From Neoconidiobolus thromboides FSU 785 (lineage: Eukaryota > Entomophthoromycota > Entomophthoromycetes > Entomophthorales > Neoconidiobolaceae), in assembly GCA_025603075.1 (NCBI GenBank), contig MU626296.1:1-64000 (forward strand): 64,000 nucleotides of DNA, read 5' to 3'. Each line of letters opens with the position of its first letter. The first letter of the stretch is position 1. The notes under the pieces were generated by a model, which searched no databases, had not been told where the DNA came from, and saw nothing but the letters and a program-made list of their open reading frames with translations. Both the position numbers and the translations under genes were made by a program. Positions 11,601 through 22,204 of this stretch are shown here, one piece after another.

Positions 11601-12893
11601 AGGATGTAAATTTGAATCTTGAGAATTAATAGGTTCATTATAATTAATCTTCTCTGCAATTTTAATATCGGTATCAATATTAAAATCTTTTAGTTTTCTT
11701 ATACCATCTATTAATGTACCATTTTCTTTATGAATAGCAATATATTGAAGATACCCAATTCGAACCATATTTTGAATAATACGTCGAATTCGTTTACGAA
11801 ATACATAATTTTCATCATGGAGTTTCTATTGAATAAAATTAATAAACAATGATTATAATAAATATAATATAATACAACAAACTTACTAATTTTCTATAAA
11901 GATCTTTTAATGGAAATACTTCTTGTTGTTGGTCTTTGAAAAAAGAATGTATTGCTTTTTTGACACTTTGGTTTGAAATAGAGATATCAATATCATCATC
12001 ATTGACAATAAAATTATCTAAATTCTGTATTTCACCTTGTTCTAATTCAACATCATCATCCATATTAACTAAAAATATATTCCTTGATGCATAATAAGAA
12101 TGTAACTGTATATTTGTATAGCATGTTGTTTTCTTTTTTCTTACAATTGGATGACGTACACTAAAATATTTTTTATTTTTTATTTTTTATTATCAATTAA
12201 AACAAGAATATTATCATTAACTTACATCAGTCCCAAATTCACCAATTCTTTAACACGAGTAAATATAGTTTTAGCATCCTTTTTAAATACATCCGATAAA
12301 TCAGTAGTTAATACCCCTGAATAGCGATGTTTACAAATGTAATATAGTAACTCTTTCCATTCTTTGGTTACTTTTTCAGGCTATAAAGTAAAGTTAAAGC
12401 CAAATTTCCTTTTTTATTTAATAATTTTGATAGCTTACATCTACATTTTTGTAAATAATTTGATCCCTTATTTTTTCTTCAATAATTACAACTACAGCTG
12501 AATAACTTTTTTCTATTTCTTGATATGTATTTAATTTAAGTTGAGCGCTATCTGCCTACAGTATAAAAATTAAACGAAAAATGCCATTTCAACTCTATAA
12601 ACTATTGTAATTACCGTTTTTTCCTCATTTCCCAAGATCACTTGCTCCAAATTAACAAATTCTTTCCAAAACCAGGCTTTAAAGTCATCATCTATAATCA
12701 ATTCTTTTTCCACTATCTCTTTCTCTTCAAAGTCTTCAAACTCGACAATTTCATTTACTGATACCAGTTCTTTTTCATATTTTGGTTTTAACTCTTCAAC
12801 AAAGGACCAAAAAGTGGTTATATTGATACCATTACTACCACCTACCATACATATTTCACAAATTAAACTGGTTTGCCATTCCTTTAAGCGCAT
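6908..12893 (-). CDS. TFC3: TFIIIC largest (B-block binding) subunit, tau138/GTF3C1-like, nine exons
   Basis: Exons (minus) 12893-12615, 12555-12439, 12380-12226, 12160-11887, 11825-11532, 11467-8090, 8038-7900, 7843-7227 and 7153-6908 are all phase-compatible and give about 1832 residues, between yeast tau138 (1160) and human GTF3C1 (2109). The N-terminus LICEICMVGGSNGINITTFW is the B-block-binding winged helix. Exon 3 has a second winged helix (ICKHRYSGVLTTDLSDVFK, then LVNLGLM). The protein binds the B box of tRNA gene promoters in the nucleus and starts Pol III recruitment. Asp/Glu- and Lys-rich linkers and a run of ~22 Asn (see 8541-8604) interrupt the middle and C-terminal parts. The end KPWLNYEF and the last exon resemble the conserved C-terminus. 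The assignment rests on the N-terminal domain and overall build. Confidence 0.85.
8541..8604 (-). repeat. (AAT)n microsatellite encoding poly-asparagine
   Basis: About 21 ATT/AAT triplets inside TFIIIC exon 6, in frame, translated as an uninterrupted Asn run between QQLTI and KLIKINPS. Length variation between strains would be expected. Confidence 0.95.
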
Positions 12894-13013
12894 TTTCAGG
12901 CTGTTGAATGTATAATCTTAAATAAATATAAAAAAGTGAAAAATTTGTGAGCTTGAATGATTTTGTCAAGTTTTATGAAGGGGGGATTATTGGCTGATGG
13001 ATTTTGAAATGAA

Positions 13014-13120
13014 TAGATGGAGATTTTTTTTTGGTTTCATCATTTTTTCCATCTTTCAAGCCCCATTTGAATGGAAAAATTGTTAGTAAAATTTTTAAAT
13101 ATAAAAATACATCCACAGAT
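13014..13120 (-). mobile_element. Palindromic ~105 bp repeat, copy 1 (degenerate)
   Basis: Inverse orientation relative to copy 2. The core TTTCATCATTTTTTCCATC...TGGAAAAATTGTTAGT and the right end AAAATACATCC are recognisable; the flanking TA is visible on the left (TAGATGGAGAT) but not clean on the right. Confidence 0.75.
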
Positions 13121-13645
13121 GGTATTTTTGGATGAGACTCTTTTCTATGAATAAGATTCACGATTTTTTTGATTACAGGATATGTTTTAATCTAAAATAA
13201 TTATAATATTGCTTTTTGATCTTGTTATATTTTCTTTGTAAGTGATTTAATTATAAAGTGATGATATACACGGTTGTAAACAAAAGTTAAATATAAAGTT
13301 TGTTTATTCAAACTTGTTTATTTTTCTTATCTTCTTATTTATCCTTATCCTCTACTCTACTATTCAAACATACTAAAGTTTAAAATAAACTTATTATCTT
13401 CAACAATAAAACACTTGAGCTCCTCTCCTTTAATGTTTTTTAAAAAAAGCTTTCTATTTAATCATAGTCTTCTGGTATATTTATAGTAGTCGGACTACCT
13501 ACAATGATAATAGCTATGCTGTTATTATAATTCAAGTGATAATGAATGATTAATACAATACTAATAGTCATGTTAATTATTCATATCGTTATTATAAAGA
13601 GAGTAAAAATGCGTTTGTAGTAAAAGGTTAGTTCGACAATAAACA

Positions 13646-13749
13646 TATGGGGATGTATTTTTGTGTTTAAGGATTTTGCTAATAACTTTTCCACTCAAAT
13701 AGCGCTTAAAAGATGGAAAAAGTAATGAAGCCAAAAAAACATTCCCGTA
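13646..13749 (+). mobile_element. Palindromic ~105 bp repeat, copy 2
   Basis: Starts TATGGGGATGTATTTTT and ends AAAAAAACATTCCCGTA, imperfect terminal inverted repeats flanked by TA. The interior carries TTTTCCACTCAAATAGCGCT followed by a Lys-like A run and TGGAAAAAGTAATGAAGCC, whose TTTTCCA/TGGAAAA arms continue the hairpin. Confidence 0.85.
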
Positions 13750-14140
13750 TAATAATTTAGAAAATATAGTACGTTTTTTATAGAATCCAGCAAGGGCTAC
13801 TTTTCTAAGAACTTCTATTCATTATCAAGATAATGGACTATTGTAATGACAGCCACTCGGTTGTAAATGCATAAGATTGCTTTTTTATACCTATGATTGA
13901 TTGACTATTATCACGTTCATAGCTGCTATTGCTGATGTTGAATAGAAGTCCCTTATTCTTTCAATAAATTTTTCTATAAAGAAACTAAATTTATTAGAAA
14001 TGATATTTATAGTAAAAAAGTAATTTTGACAGAAAATAAGTTTTTATTTAATAATGAAAATATCGAGTTCAATTTTTTATATTTTTTACATTCAAACTAA
14101 CATTCATTTATTTACAATCCGACGACCCCTCAATATAACA

Positions 14141-14244
14141 AATGAGGATGTATTTTCATGTTAACAATTTTATTAACAATTTTTCCACTCAAATAGCGCT
14201 TAAAAAATGGAAAAAGTAATGAAGCCAAAAAAAATATCCCCAAA
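14141..14244 (+). mobile_element. Palindromic ~105 bp repeat, copy 3
   Basis: AATGAGGATGTATTTTCATG at the left, AAAAAAAATATCCCCAAAT at the right, with the same CACTCAAATAGCGCTTAAAA core as copy 2. The terminal TA has mutated on both sides. Confidence 0.83.
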
Positions 14245-15262
14245 TGATTAATACATATCTAGCTATCGATTTTAGTTATTAATTTTAATCTCTATTTAGA
14301 CACAATATAAACCATGAAATTATAGTTATAATAATTCAATTACCTTTTTCTATATTCTTCATAGTATTAGAATTTCATTCAAAACAAATGTTAGTCACCG
14401 CTTTAAATGCTTTATTACTTATCCTCTAAGTAGATATTACTGAATTATTCCGAAAGTTTATAAAAAGTTATAATGCCTAAATATCAAAAGACCAAAGACC
14501 GAATTTCAACTTATCTTAATTTTTCCACATACGCTTTAATTTTCTTTATACTCATAGTATAATAATAAAAATAGTAATATAGTTGAAACTTTTTATAACA
14601 AATTAGCAAAGTTTACTATATTTGACTATATTGATTTTAAACTTGTTATCTATTTTACTTTTTATTCTTTTAGGTTAATTAGAAAGGATTTATTTAGTGG
14701 AAATGTTAGATTAAATAGAAGGATTTTTTTTATTTTTTTAAGAGTCTATTATTAATGGAATTTTCAGAATAAATAATATGTTCTAAAAGCATTAAGTATA
14801 AACTAATAGGTTTGGAGTTAACTTTTATTTTATCTTATTTTTTTGTTTTATTATTAACAGGGTAAACATTTATTGAATTTTACTTTGTGAAGTGGATAAA
14901 CTTTTATACCTATTTTATTTTGATTCCGAATATTGTTTTTTTCTGATCTAGAATAGCATGAGGAATTTAGATTTTTTTAATTTTTGTAAAATATCTTTTC
15001 AATAGTTTGTTCATTTCACTTTCATAAAAACTAAAAATATTGGGGCTATATACTGAAAAGAGAAAAAACGTCGATGTTATTATTAATAATCACATCTTTG
15101 TTTAATGTCATACTAATAATTTTTGAAAATTTTACGCTAAACAAAAAATGAGCAAAATAATGAAAAGAGACACTTCAATAGACAATTACAATGAAAACAA
15201 AAATAATTTAACATATTAAATACCAACTTTATTTACAACTTATAAATACTAAAACGAGACAC

Positions 15263-16108
15263 TTAATTATAGTAATGATTACTACTATCTAAACCATTTA
15301 GCAATTGAGAGATAGAGGGTAAATGATGATTTAGCTTGGGTAAACCAGTATCACGAAGAGGTGATAAAGTATTAGAAGAAGAAAGCGAATGATTGTTAGT
15401 AGAATCAAAGTTATGATTATATTTTAAACTAAGATCCAAAGCTTGAATAGCAATATTTAGTTCAGGTGCGATATCTTGACAAGTGTAACTAAGTTGAGAT
15501 AATACATTTTTAACGTAATTCATAGTAGACTGATTATGATTGATAATGGACTTTTGTTTCTGGTTATCTGAATTCAGGTAACGAGCCTTTTGTTTCAAGT
15601 CAATCATTTCTTTATTTAAATTTAGGATCCTTTTATTTAGGATCATACTCGTTGTTGTATTATCACTGTTACTTTTTTGAAATTTATTAATTGGGGTGAC
15701 TTCTTGATTCAAAATTCTTCTTTGAATACTAAAAATAAGGTCTGGCCTTCCACGTACAAATAATGGGTGTCTAAAGATTAAGGCTTGATCATAACAGTAA
15801 GTTCCAGATTCTCTGATAAACCCATACATATTCAATTGTCTTGTAAAACTGGCCCAACAGCTATGTTTAAAATAAACTGGGAAAATATTTCTACACAAAT
15901 ACTCAGAATCACACACCTTAATTGCATCTCCTTCTGAATTCCAACTAATTTCTTTAATCTCGTTATCGTTACACATGGTGTATAGTTTTTGTATAAAACT
16001 AACAAAAGGACGATGACCTTTTTTATCATTATTACCACTTTTAATTGCTTCCTTTCTTACCCTTGGTAAGTTTGGAGAAGCAGAAGTACTTGAAGACGAT
16101 TTAGGCAT
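15263..16108 (-). CDS. Heat shock factor-type transcription factor
   Basis: A single-exon protein of 281 residues. An HSF-type winged-helix DNA-binding domain spans about residues 33-133 (RPFVSFIQKLYTM at its start). Its recognition helix SCWASFTRQLNMYGF (83-97) is close to the family consensus and is followed by the wing FRHPLFVRGRPDL. A heptad-like coiled coil follows at about 150-205, the place of the HR-A/B trimerisation region, then a Ser/Asn/Leu-rich tail ending in a possible activation segment. It should bind nGAAn repeats in the nucleus. It is much shorter than yeast Hsf1 (833), closer to Skn7-like or accessory HSFs, but no receiver domain is present. First ATG after a TATA-like box. 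The gene stands alone in a gene-poor region. Confidence 0.93.
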   Translation of the reverse strand: MPKSSSSTSASPNLPRVRKEAIKSGNNDKKGHRPFVSFIQKLYTMCNDNEIKEISWNSEGDAIKVCDSEYLCRNIFPVYFKHSCWASFTRQLNMYGFIRESGTYCYDQALIFRHPLFVRGRPDLIFSIQRRILNQEVTPINKFQKSNSDNTTTSMILNKRILNLNKEMIDLKQKARYLNSDNQKQKSIINHNQSTMNYVKNVLSQLSYTCQDIAPELNIAIQALDLSLKYNHNFDSTNNHSLSSSNTLSPLRDTGLPKLNHHLPSISQLLNGLDSSNHYYN

Positions 16109-16165
16109 TGGATATAAAGATTTAAAATATAATTTAATTTACGCTATGGAGATAAAATTGAGTTG

Positions 16166-16173
16166 TTTATATA
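16166..16173 (-). promoter_or_regulatory. TATA box of HSF-type gene
   Basis: TATATAAA on the minus strand, 58-65 nt before the ATG at 16108. Confidence 0.4.
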
Positions 16174-18505
16174 CTATTTTTTTTCTCCTAAATTGAAGGT
16201 TACTAATTTTATATGAGAATTAATTTACAGCTTATAGCCCTTTTAAACAGCCAAGACCAAATAATTATAGATTGTAGTTTAACTTTGGAGCACCTTAATT
16301 TAGTAATAATTTAATTAAGAAATCTGAATGGCATGAAGTCATAATTGAGAATTCTCTTTCTATGTAAATTTGTTATTAAAAACCAGAAATTATAATTAAA
16401 CTATTGAAATAGAGCCTTTATAATTTTTGTAATTATTGCATTGCGATCGTTTTAAATAACAGTACATACATATTAGAAACATTTAATTTCTCGATGATAA
16501 AGAATATTAAATAGATAAAAAGAAGTCAAATTATCTTCTTTTTCATATTCATTACAGTCTCTAGGTTTTGTTTCTATTTTACTTTCTATTCTTTACCAAC
16601 TAAAACTGTCGGTCAAAATTAAGCCAGAGACCGAAATTTGCAATTTTATAATAGATATGCAACTATGTCGCCAAGAAAATAAACTGACTCCTCAATAAAA
16701 TAAAACCTAGATTAATGGAAGCTTTAATTCAATATTATAAGTTTCTAATAGAAATTTACTATTAAGATTTATTTCGTTACCTTAAAAGCTATTTATAGAA
16801 CTTAAGATATGGCATTCACTTAATCGAAGAAGATATATAACTAAGAGGAGGATAGATTTAAAATTAAATTAGATTAAAAATCATACTTGAAATCATACTT
16901 AAAATAAAGGCTAAAGATAGTGTAAAATAAAGCATGTTGAGTTAGCCTCTATAAAATAAAAAAATTTTACCAAATAATCAATAAAGTAATTAGGAAAAAC
17001 TGAGAATTTTATAAATAAATAAAACTTTTATTCTATTTTATAAAAAAGATAAAAATTGTTACTGCAAAATTTTAATATCAAGCATCTTTAAAAATTAATT
17101 TTTATAGTTGATCCCTCGGATAAAGTGAAACCATTTTGTTTCCAAAGTTTTTGGCCTAAATTTAGCCGTTTAACATCATTTTTCGTTCATCAACTACCAG
17201 CTTAAAACAATATGAGCTAAGTTTTAGTTGTATTCTTAGCAGCGTCTATAGCTTATCATCTTATTATTTAAACTATGAATCCTATGTAATACGCTTTATT
17301 ATGTATATCTTAAATCTTGTATCACGTAAATTACTAATTATAACCTTATCTAGATTTACAAAATAAGATATAGAATTGAAACTTCAGTAACTATAGTGCA
17401 AATACCCACTTTTGGATAAAAGAACGGATAAAAGAAACTCGAGAGAAGTATACAAGATGGGAAAAATGGTAGGTTATTTATTCTGTTAATCCGTTTTATT
17501 CTTTAAAATTAACGAAATGTTAATTTGTAGTGAACTCATATTCGGGTAATCATTATAAATCGTTAGCTGTAATAAGCTAATAATGATCGTTAAAACTATT
17601 ATTAGCAATAGCTTGAGTCATACTCTAGTAAGCTAGCCGTGAACTTTAAAGCTTCTATCATTTTATTCTTTATATGTCATAAGATTTTATGCTAAACTGC
17701 TAAATAAACTTTTCCTTAAATCTATTTCTAATCAATTTTATTTACAAAACAGGGTTCTAAGATATCCACCCCAGTTTGTTAACTCGAATATCAAATAGCC
17801 TAATTCTCAACTAATTCAGAATGTCTCTTGCACATGAATTGCATAAGAATTGATATAAAAAAAGACACTTCTTTATGTAGCTTTGTTTTTTACTTTGCTA
17901 TTTTAATTATACTTTATAATGCCGTTAAACAATGTTCTTATTTACCTTATACTAGATTTTAAATATTCATTATTTTCAATTTGCCCAGGTTACGAGTAAA
18001 AATAATATTCCAAGTAAACTTCAAAGTCTAAAAAGCCTTTAAATTTATGAAATCAATGCCCCCGGTTTTGACGTAAAGGCTCTAACTTAATCTTGAATTT
18101 GTAGCATACCATATCAACCTTGTAAATCTTATTGATCTTATGAATCCCATAAATTATTAATAATATAGTAACACAACTTTATTCACTATAATTGAAGATA
18201 GAATTGTTTGAACTACATTTATAAGCTATTCTAAGATAATTGATGATATCAAACCTAAAGGTATAGTAAACTTTGCTTAGGTTTAGTAAGTGAAAGCAAA
18301 GCTTCTTTTTACCTTTTTGTTTAAGCATTGACTTACTTTTCAACACGTTTATAGTTTATATAAATAAAAACTCTATTGTTTGCTATTGAAAATTTCTTTT
18401 TTACCAAAATTCTTATCAAACTGAAAAGCTAGTATGGAATTTTGTAAAAATGAAGGATATGAAAGGAAACTCACTTAAAAAAGTAATAAAATTAACTAGT
18501 TAAGA

Positions 18506-18602
18506 TATGGTGATGTATTTTATATTAAGAATTTTACTAACTTTTCTGCTCAAATAGCGTAAAAAATAGAAAAAGTGATAAAGCTAAGAAAATGCCCCTG
18601 TA
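18506..18602 (+). mobile_element. Palindromic repeat, copy 4 (shortened)
   Basis: TATGGTGATGTATTTTATAT on the left, AAAATGCCCCTGTA on the right, core TTCTGCTCAAATAGCGTAAA; about 97 bp, flanked by TA. Confidence 0.75.
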
Positions 18603-18848
18603 TATATAACTCTAAAAGCTAGAAGTTTTAACTATAATTTTGTAAGCTATTTAGTATTTTTAGATTGTAAAAAGGCTTGATGTCTTATTTTATATTAAAA
18701 GCTATTTCAATAAAACTAATTAAGGATTGGAACATAACTAAGAAGTGTAAGCTCAGTTTAAAGTTGCCTTTCTAAAAATAATAATAAAGCTTTAGTAATA
18801 AAATTATATAGTTTAGAAATATTTTAAGTACTCTAAGTAAACCTAATA

Positions 18849-18938
18849 TATGAGACTATCTGTAAGAATTTTACTAAAGATTTTCCGCCCAATAGCGCTT
18901 AAAAAAAGGAGTAATTGAAACCTAAAAGGGTATTCACA
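18849..18938 (+). mobile_element. Palindromic repeat, copy 5 (decayed)
   Basis: Left end partly deleted; GTAAGAATTTTACTAAAGAT, TTTTCCGCCCAATAGCGCTT and CCTAAAAGGGTATTCA match the interior and right end of the family. Confidence 0.6.
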
Positions 18939-19289
18939 TGTAAAGATGTTTAGGTAATATAATATAAGTTGAAATACAGCATTTTCCGAAACGATTAAAT
19001 CAAAGTTAAACGTTAAACATTGATAGTTTTATAACCTATATGAAAATTGATGAAAATATTTTAAAAAAGAGTCTGTAATGAATTAGGAATTCCTTAAATT
19101 GTCTTTGCTTTTGCTTTTAATATTATATTTTTCAAGTATACCTTACAGACTTGAGCTAAAATATTAAAAGTCAATATTGTTTTAATATTTATCATTTTCA
19201 AAAAAAAGAAGTATCATATACAAAAGATAGATAATAAATGCTTTAATCAAAACTACTTATATCATATTTAAATCATTATTTGTTACAAT

Positions 19290-21067
19290 TTAACTATATT
19301 CATTTATATGATAGTTTCTAGGCAACTCATTAATAATGTGAAATTTCCCCATAACTAAATGTGGGGTAATATGACAATGCATAAACCAAGATCCCGGGTT
19401 ATCAGCAATGAATCGGATTGCATACCAACCACAAGAGACATATTCATCTGGATTATTATTAATATTAATATTAGGCTTAATAGCAGCAAAATCTTGATTT
19501 TCTGAGAACGCAACCTTTAAACTGGGGACATTAAAATTGGATGATTTTGCTTCCAAACTGTTTTGGTCGACAATTCCAGGATAATGCACAAAGGTATCTC
19601 TTAATATTGGAATTTTATTACTATTCCTTAAGCTTTGATCAATTATGTTTTGATCTTTGATTGTAAAATTATTACTACCATAACCAACTACATAATACGA
19701 ATGACCATGTAAATGCCATGGATGAATGATGCAAGTTGTACTATTGTCGCGCATAGCAAAATGTTCAATAACAATTTGTACATTGTCACCCTCTCTAATA
19801 TCTACAATTCCTTGTGAATTCTGTTGATATGGTATGTATGTCCTATCTACTACTTCAGTCCATAAAGTACTATTATCTTTTGATACCCTTTTTCCATCCA
19901 TTGTAAAATAAATAGCTTTATTAANNNNNNNNNNNNNNNNNNNNNNNNNNNNNNNNNNNNNNNNNNNNNNNNNNNNNNNNNNNNNNNNNNNNNNNNNNNN
20001 NNNNNNNNNNNNNNNNNNNNNNNNNNNNNNNNNNNNNNNNNNNNNNNNNNNNNNNNNNNNNNNNNNNNNNNNNNNNNNNNNNNNNNNNNNNNNNNNNNNN
20101 NNNNNNNNNNNNNNNNNNNNNNNNNNNNNNNNNNNNNNNNNNNNNNNNNNNNNNNNNNNNNNNNNNNNNNNNNNNNNNNNNNNNCTTGATCTGTTTCTAG
20201 AATTATCGATACCCTCTGTCCAGGATTAATTTGTACTTCACTTACTTGATAAGGTTCAATATATGTACCTTCCACTTCAATTAAAGTTATCTTATGATTT
20301 GGTATAATAAAAGCTATTGACATAATTTCCAATGCTCCAATAATCCTTATTCTATATCTCCTATTTTGTTCAACTTTGATAACCTGATATCCATCATTAA
20401 ACTTGTTTTTCCCAATAACTGTATGATTAGTGTTATTGTTATAATTAAACGATTTTCCATTTGTTAATATATAATCTGGATTACCAACCCATTTAAACGG
20501 AGCACTTTTTAGTCCTTGAACCATCGCAACTGATGATTTTATTCTCATTTCTGATAATGCAATTATTCTTTCTTCGTCGTAACTAAATTGATTATCATAG
20601 CTAATTAGATCCTTATAAATGTGTGGTTGATCACGAACTATTAATGGTCCAAATAATTGTTCAGAATCTAATCCAGTATGAGCATGATAATACCACGTAC
20701 CAGCTTGATCAGTAACTTTAAATTCATAGCGATAGGAATGTTTAGATTTGATAGGATCTTGTGTTACATAAGGTACCCCATCTGATATTACAGTACCCTT
20801 TTGCAACATACCATGCCAATGTATCGTTAAATCACGATCTAAGTTATTTATAACATCAACAATAATGGTATCATAGCTATCAACCTCTATAGTAGGTCCA
20901 GGAAACCTACCATTAATTGTTATCAGCTTTATATCTTTGTTCCAATGCACCATATCTTCTTCTGCTACTGTCCATTTGTAATTGCGTTCTTTCCCATATG
21001 CATACTGTAATTGCTGCCCAAAAACAACAACTGCGTTAATTAGAAGTATTAATAGATCAAATATCAT
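19290..21067 (-). CDS. Secreted multicopper oxidase, interrupted by an assembly gap
   Basis: Intronless. The N-terminus has a signal peptide (hydrophobic to about residue 17, then QQLQYAYG). Copper motifs in order: TIHWHGML, GTWYYHAHTGLD, HPWHLHGHSYYVVGYG and WFMHCHITPHLVMG, so all twelve usual ligand positions except the axial one are present; that position (Cys+10) is Lys. The reading frame appears to shift across 260 N. The paralogue at the window start has 276 nt between the same flanking bases. With 276 nt the gene would be exactly 598 codons, so the frameshift is an artefact of the gap length. Without a C-terminal membrane anchor it is not a Fet3-type ferroxidase; phenol/ascorbate-type oxidation outside the cell is the likely role. 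Confidence 0.92.
19925..20184. other. Assembly gap (260 N)
   Basis: A run of N inside the oxidase, located in the stretch nearly identical to the first oxidase copy. The paralogue predicts 276 nt here, so the gap length is probably an estimate. Confidence 0.98.
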
Positions 21068-21096
21068 TTTATAGCCACTTAATATACACTATTTGG

Positions 21097-21104
21097 CTTA
21101 TATA
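21097..21104 (-). promoter_or_regulatory. TATA box of multicopper oxidase gene
   Basis: TATATAAG on the minus strand 30-37 nt before the ATG at 21067. Confidence 0.4.
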
Positions 21105-22204
21105 CTTTCTTAAACTTCCTCTGATACTTAGCTCATTCCATAGGCATAAAATTTAATACTTTTAAGATAGCTCACTTTTTATTAATAGTTTGCGGCTTTT
21201 AAGCAAAATAAACTCATATTTCATTTGCAACGCTAAAAAGAGAGGAAGTCTTTGGATTAGTAATGATATCGATTGGCATAAGTATAAAATGTTGAATGTA
21301 ATGTTCGATTTTTTCCAGTTTAAGCTTTTATAAGCTAAAATTAAATTGATAGCAAGATAATAGCCTTTTTAGTCAATATTGAAATAAGCCTTATAAATTT
21401 TTATAAATCTGAACCTAAATTAAATTACGAATTGTACTTTAACAGGATACTCATGCTTTCAGAAATAAAACATGCCTTTAATAAAATCACTTATACACTT
21501 GATGCCAAAATTGTTTAACATACTTTGAGTCGGTCGAGATATTTGATAGAATGGAAAGTTTATCCAAGGTTAATAATAAACTTTAGCACGATCAAAAATT
21601 TCTAATAATTTTGGGCAGATCCTCCGTTCTATTAAGTATCTCCACTGATTTAAAAGCACATTAAGTTTTTTATTTCCTTTATTTATAACTCAATAATGGT
21701 AAACAAGAATATCATTAATTTAATACTTTGAGCTTTTTTTAGACACGATTATAATCATATTGAGCAAAAGTTATATAAAATTGAAATTTATTATGTCAAA
21801 TGAAATAGTATTTCTAAATCATTATAAAAAATGAAAAGGAAAATCTGATAACCTCAGTTGCAAATATACTTATTTTTAATTTACAAATTTTTCAAAGAAT
21901 TGAAAATGAAAGAAAGTACGTTTTAAGCTTAATGAATCTATGTAATAAATAAATTACTATAATAACCATAATGGTTTCCTCTCTTGTTTAGAGTTTTGAC
22001 CATTTGGTGTAGAATTAAAGTAAAAATTTAAATCCCACATTCAGGCTCTATTATGGATTTCAAGGGGATGCAATAAAGGCTTACCAATAATATCTTAATT
22101 ATATTTTATTAATCCAATTAAAGTCTAGTGTTAATTTAAAAAATGTAAACAAGGAAAAAGTTAACTTGTAGAATAGTCAACTTTTTCTAGAACAGTGTTA
22201 AAAA
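21105..22204. other. Divergent intergenic region
   Basis: 1.1 kb between the divergently transcribed oxidase and ubiquitin protease genes. No ORF or repeat recognised; it must contain the protease promoter. Confidence 0.55.

Larger units (their letters stand above)
12894..15262. other. Gene-free region with three palindromic repeat copies
   Basis: 2.4 kb upstream of both the TFIIIC gene and the end of the HSF gene. Apart from the repeats at 13014, 13646 and 14141 nothing coding is visible. A 62-codon ORF at 12973-13161 reads through a repeat copy and is not considered real. Confidence 0.6.
16174..19289. other. Long gene-free region
   Basis: 3.1 kb with frequent stops in all frames. Only two palindromic repeat copies (18506 and a decayed one at 18849) are recognisable. 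No tRNA, rRNA or transposon coding remnant was seen. Confidence 0.55.

Noticed and set aside
12973-13161. 62-codon minus-strand ORF
   Set aside because: Most of it is palindromic repeat copy 1 read as protein.
19290-21067. Oxidase as a true frameshifted pseudogene
   Set aside because: The frame change coincides exactly with the N gap, and the paralogue spacing restores a full reading frame.
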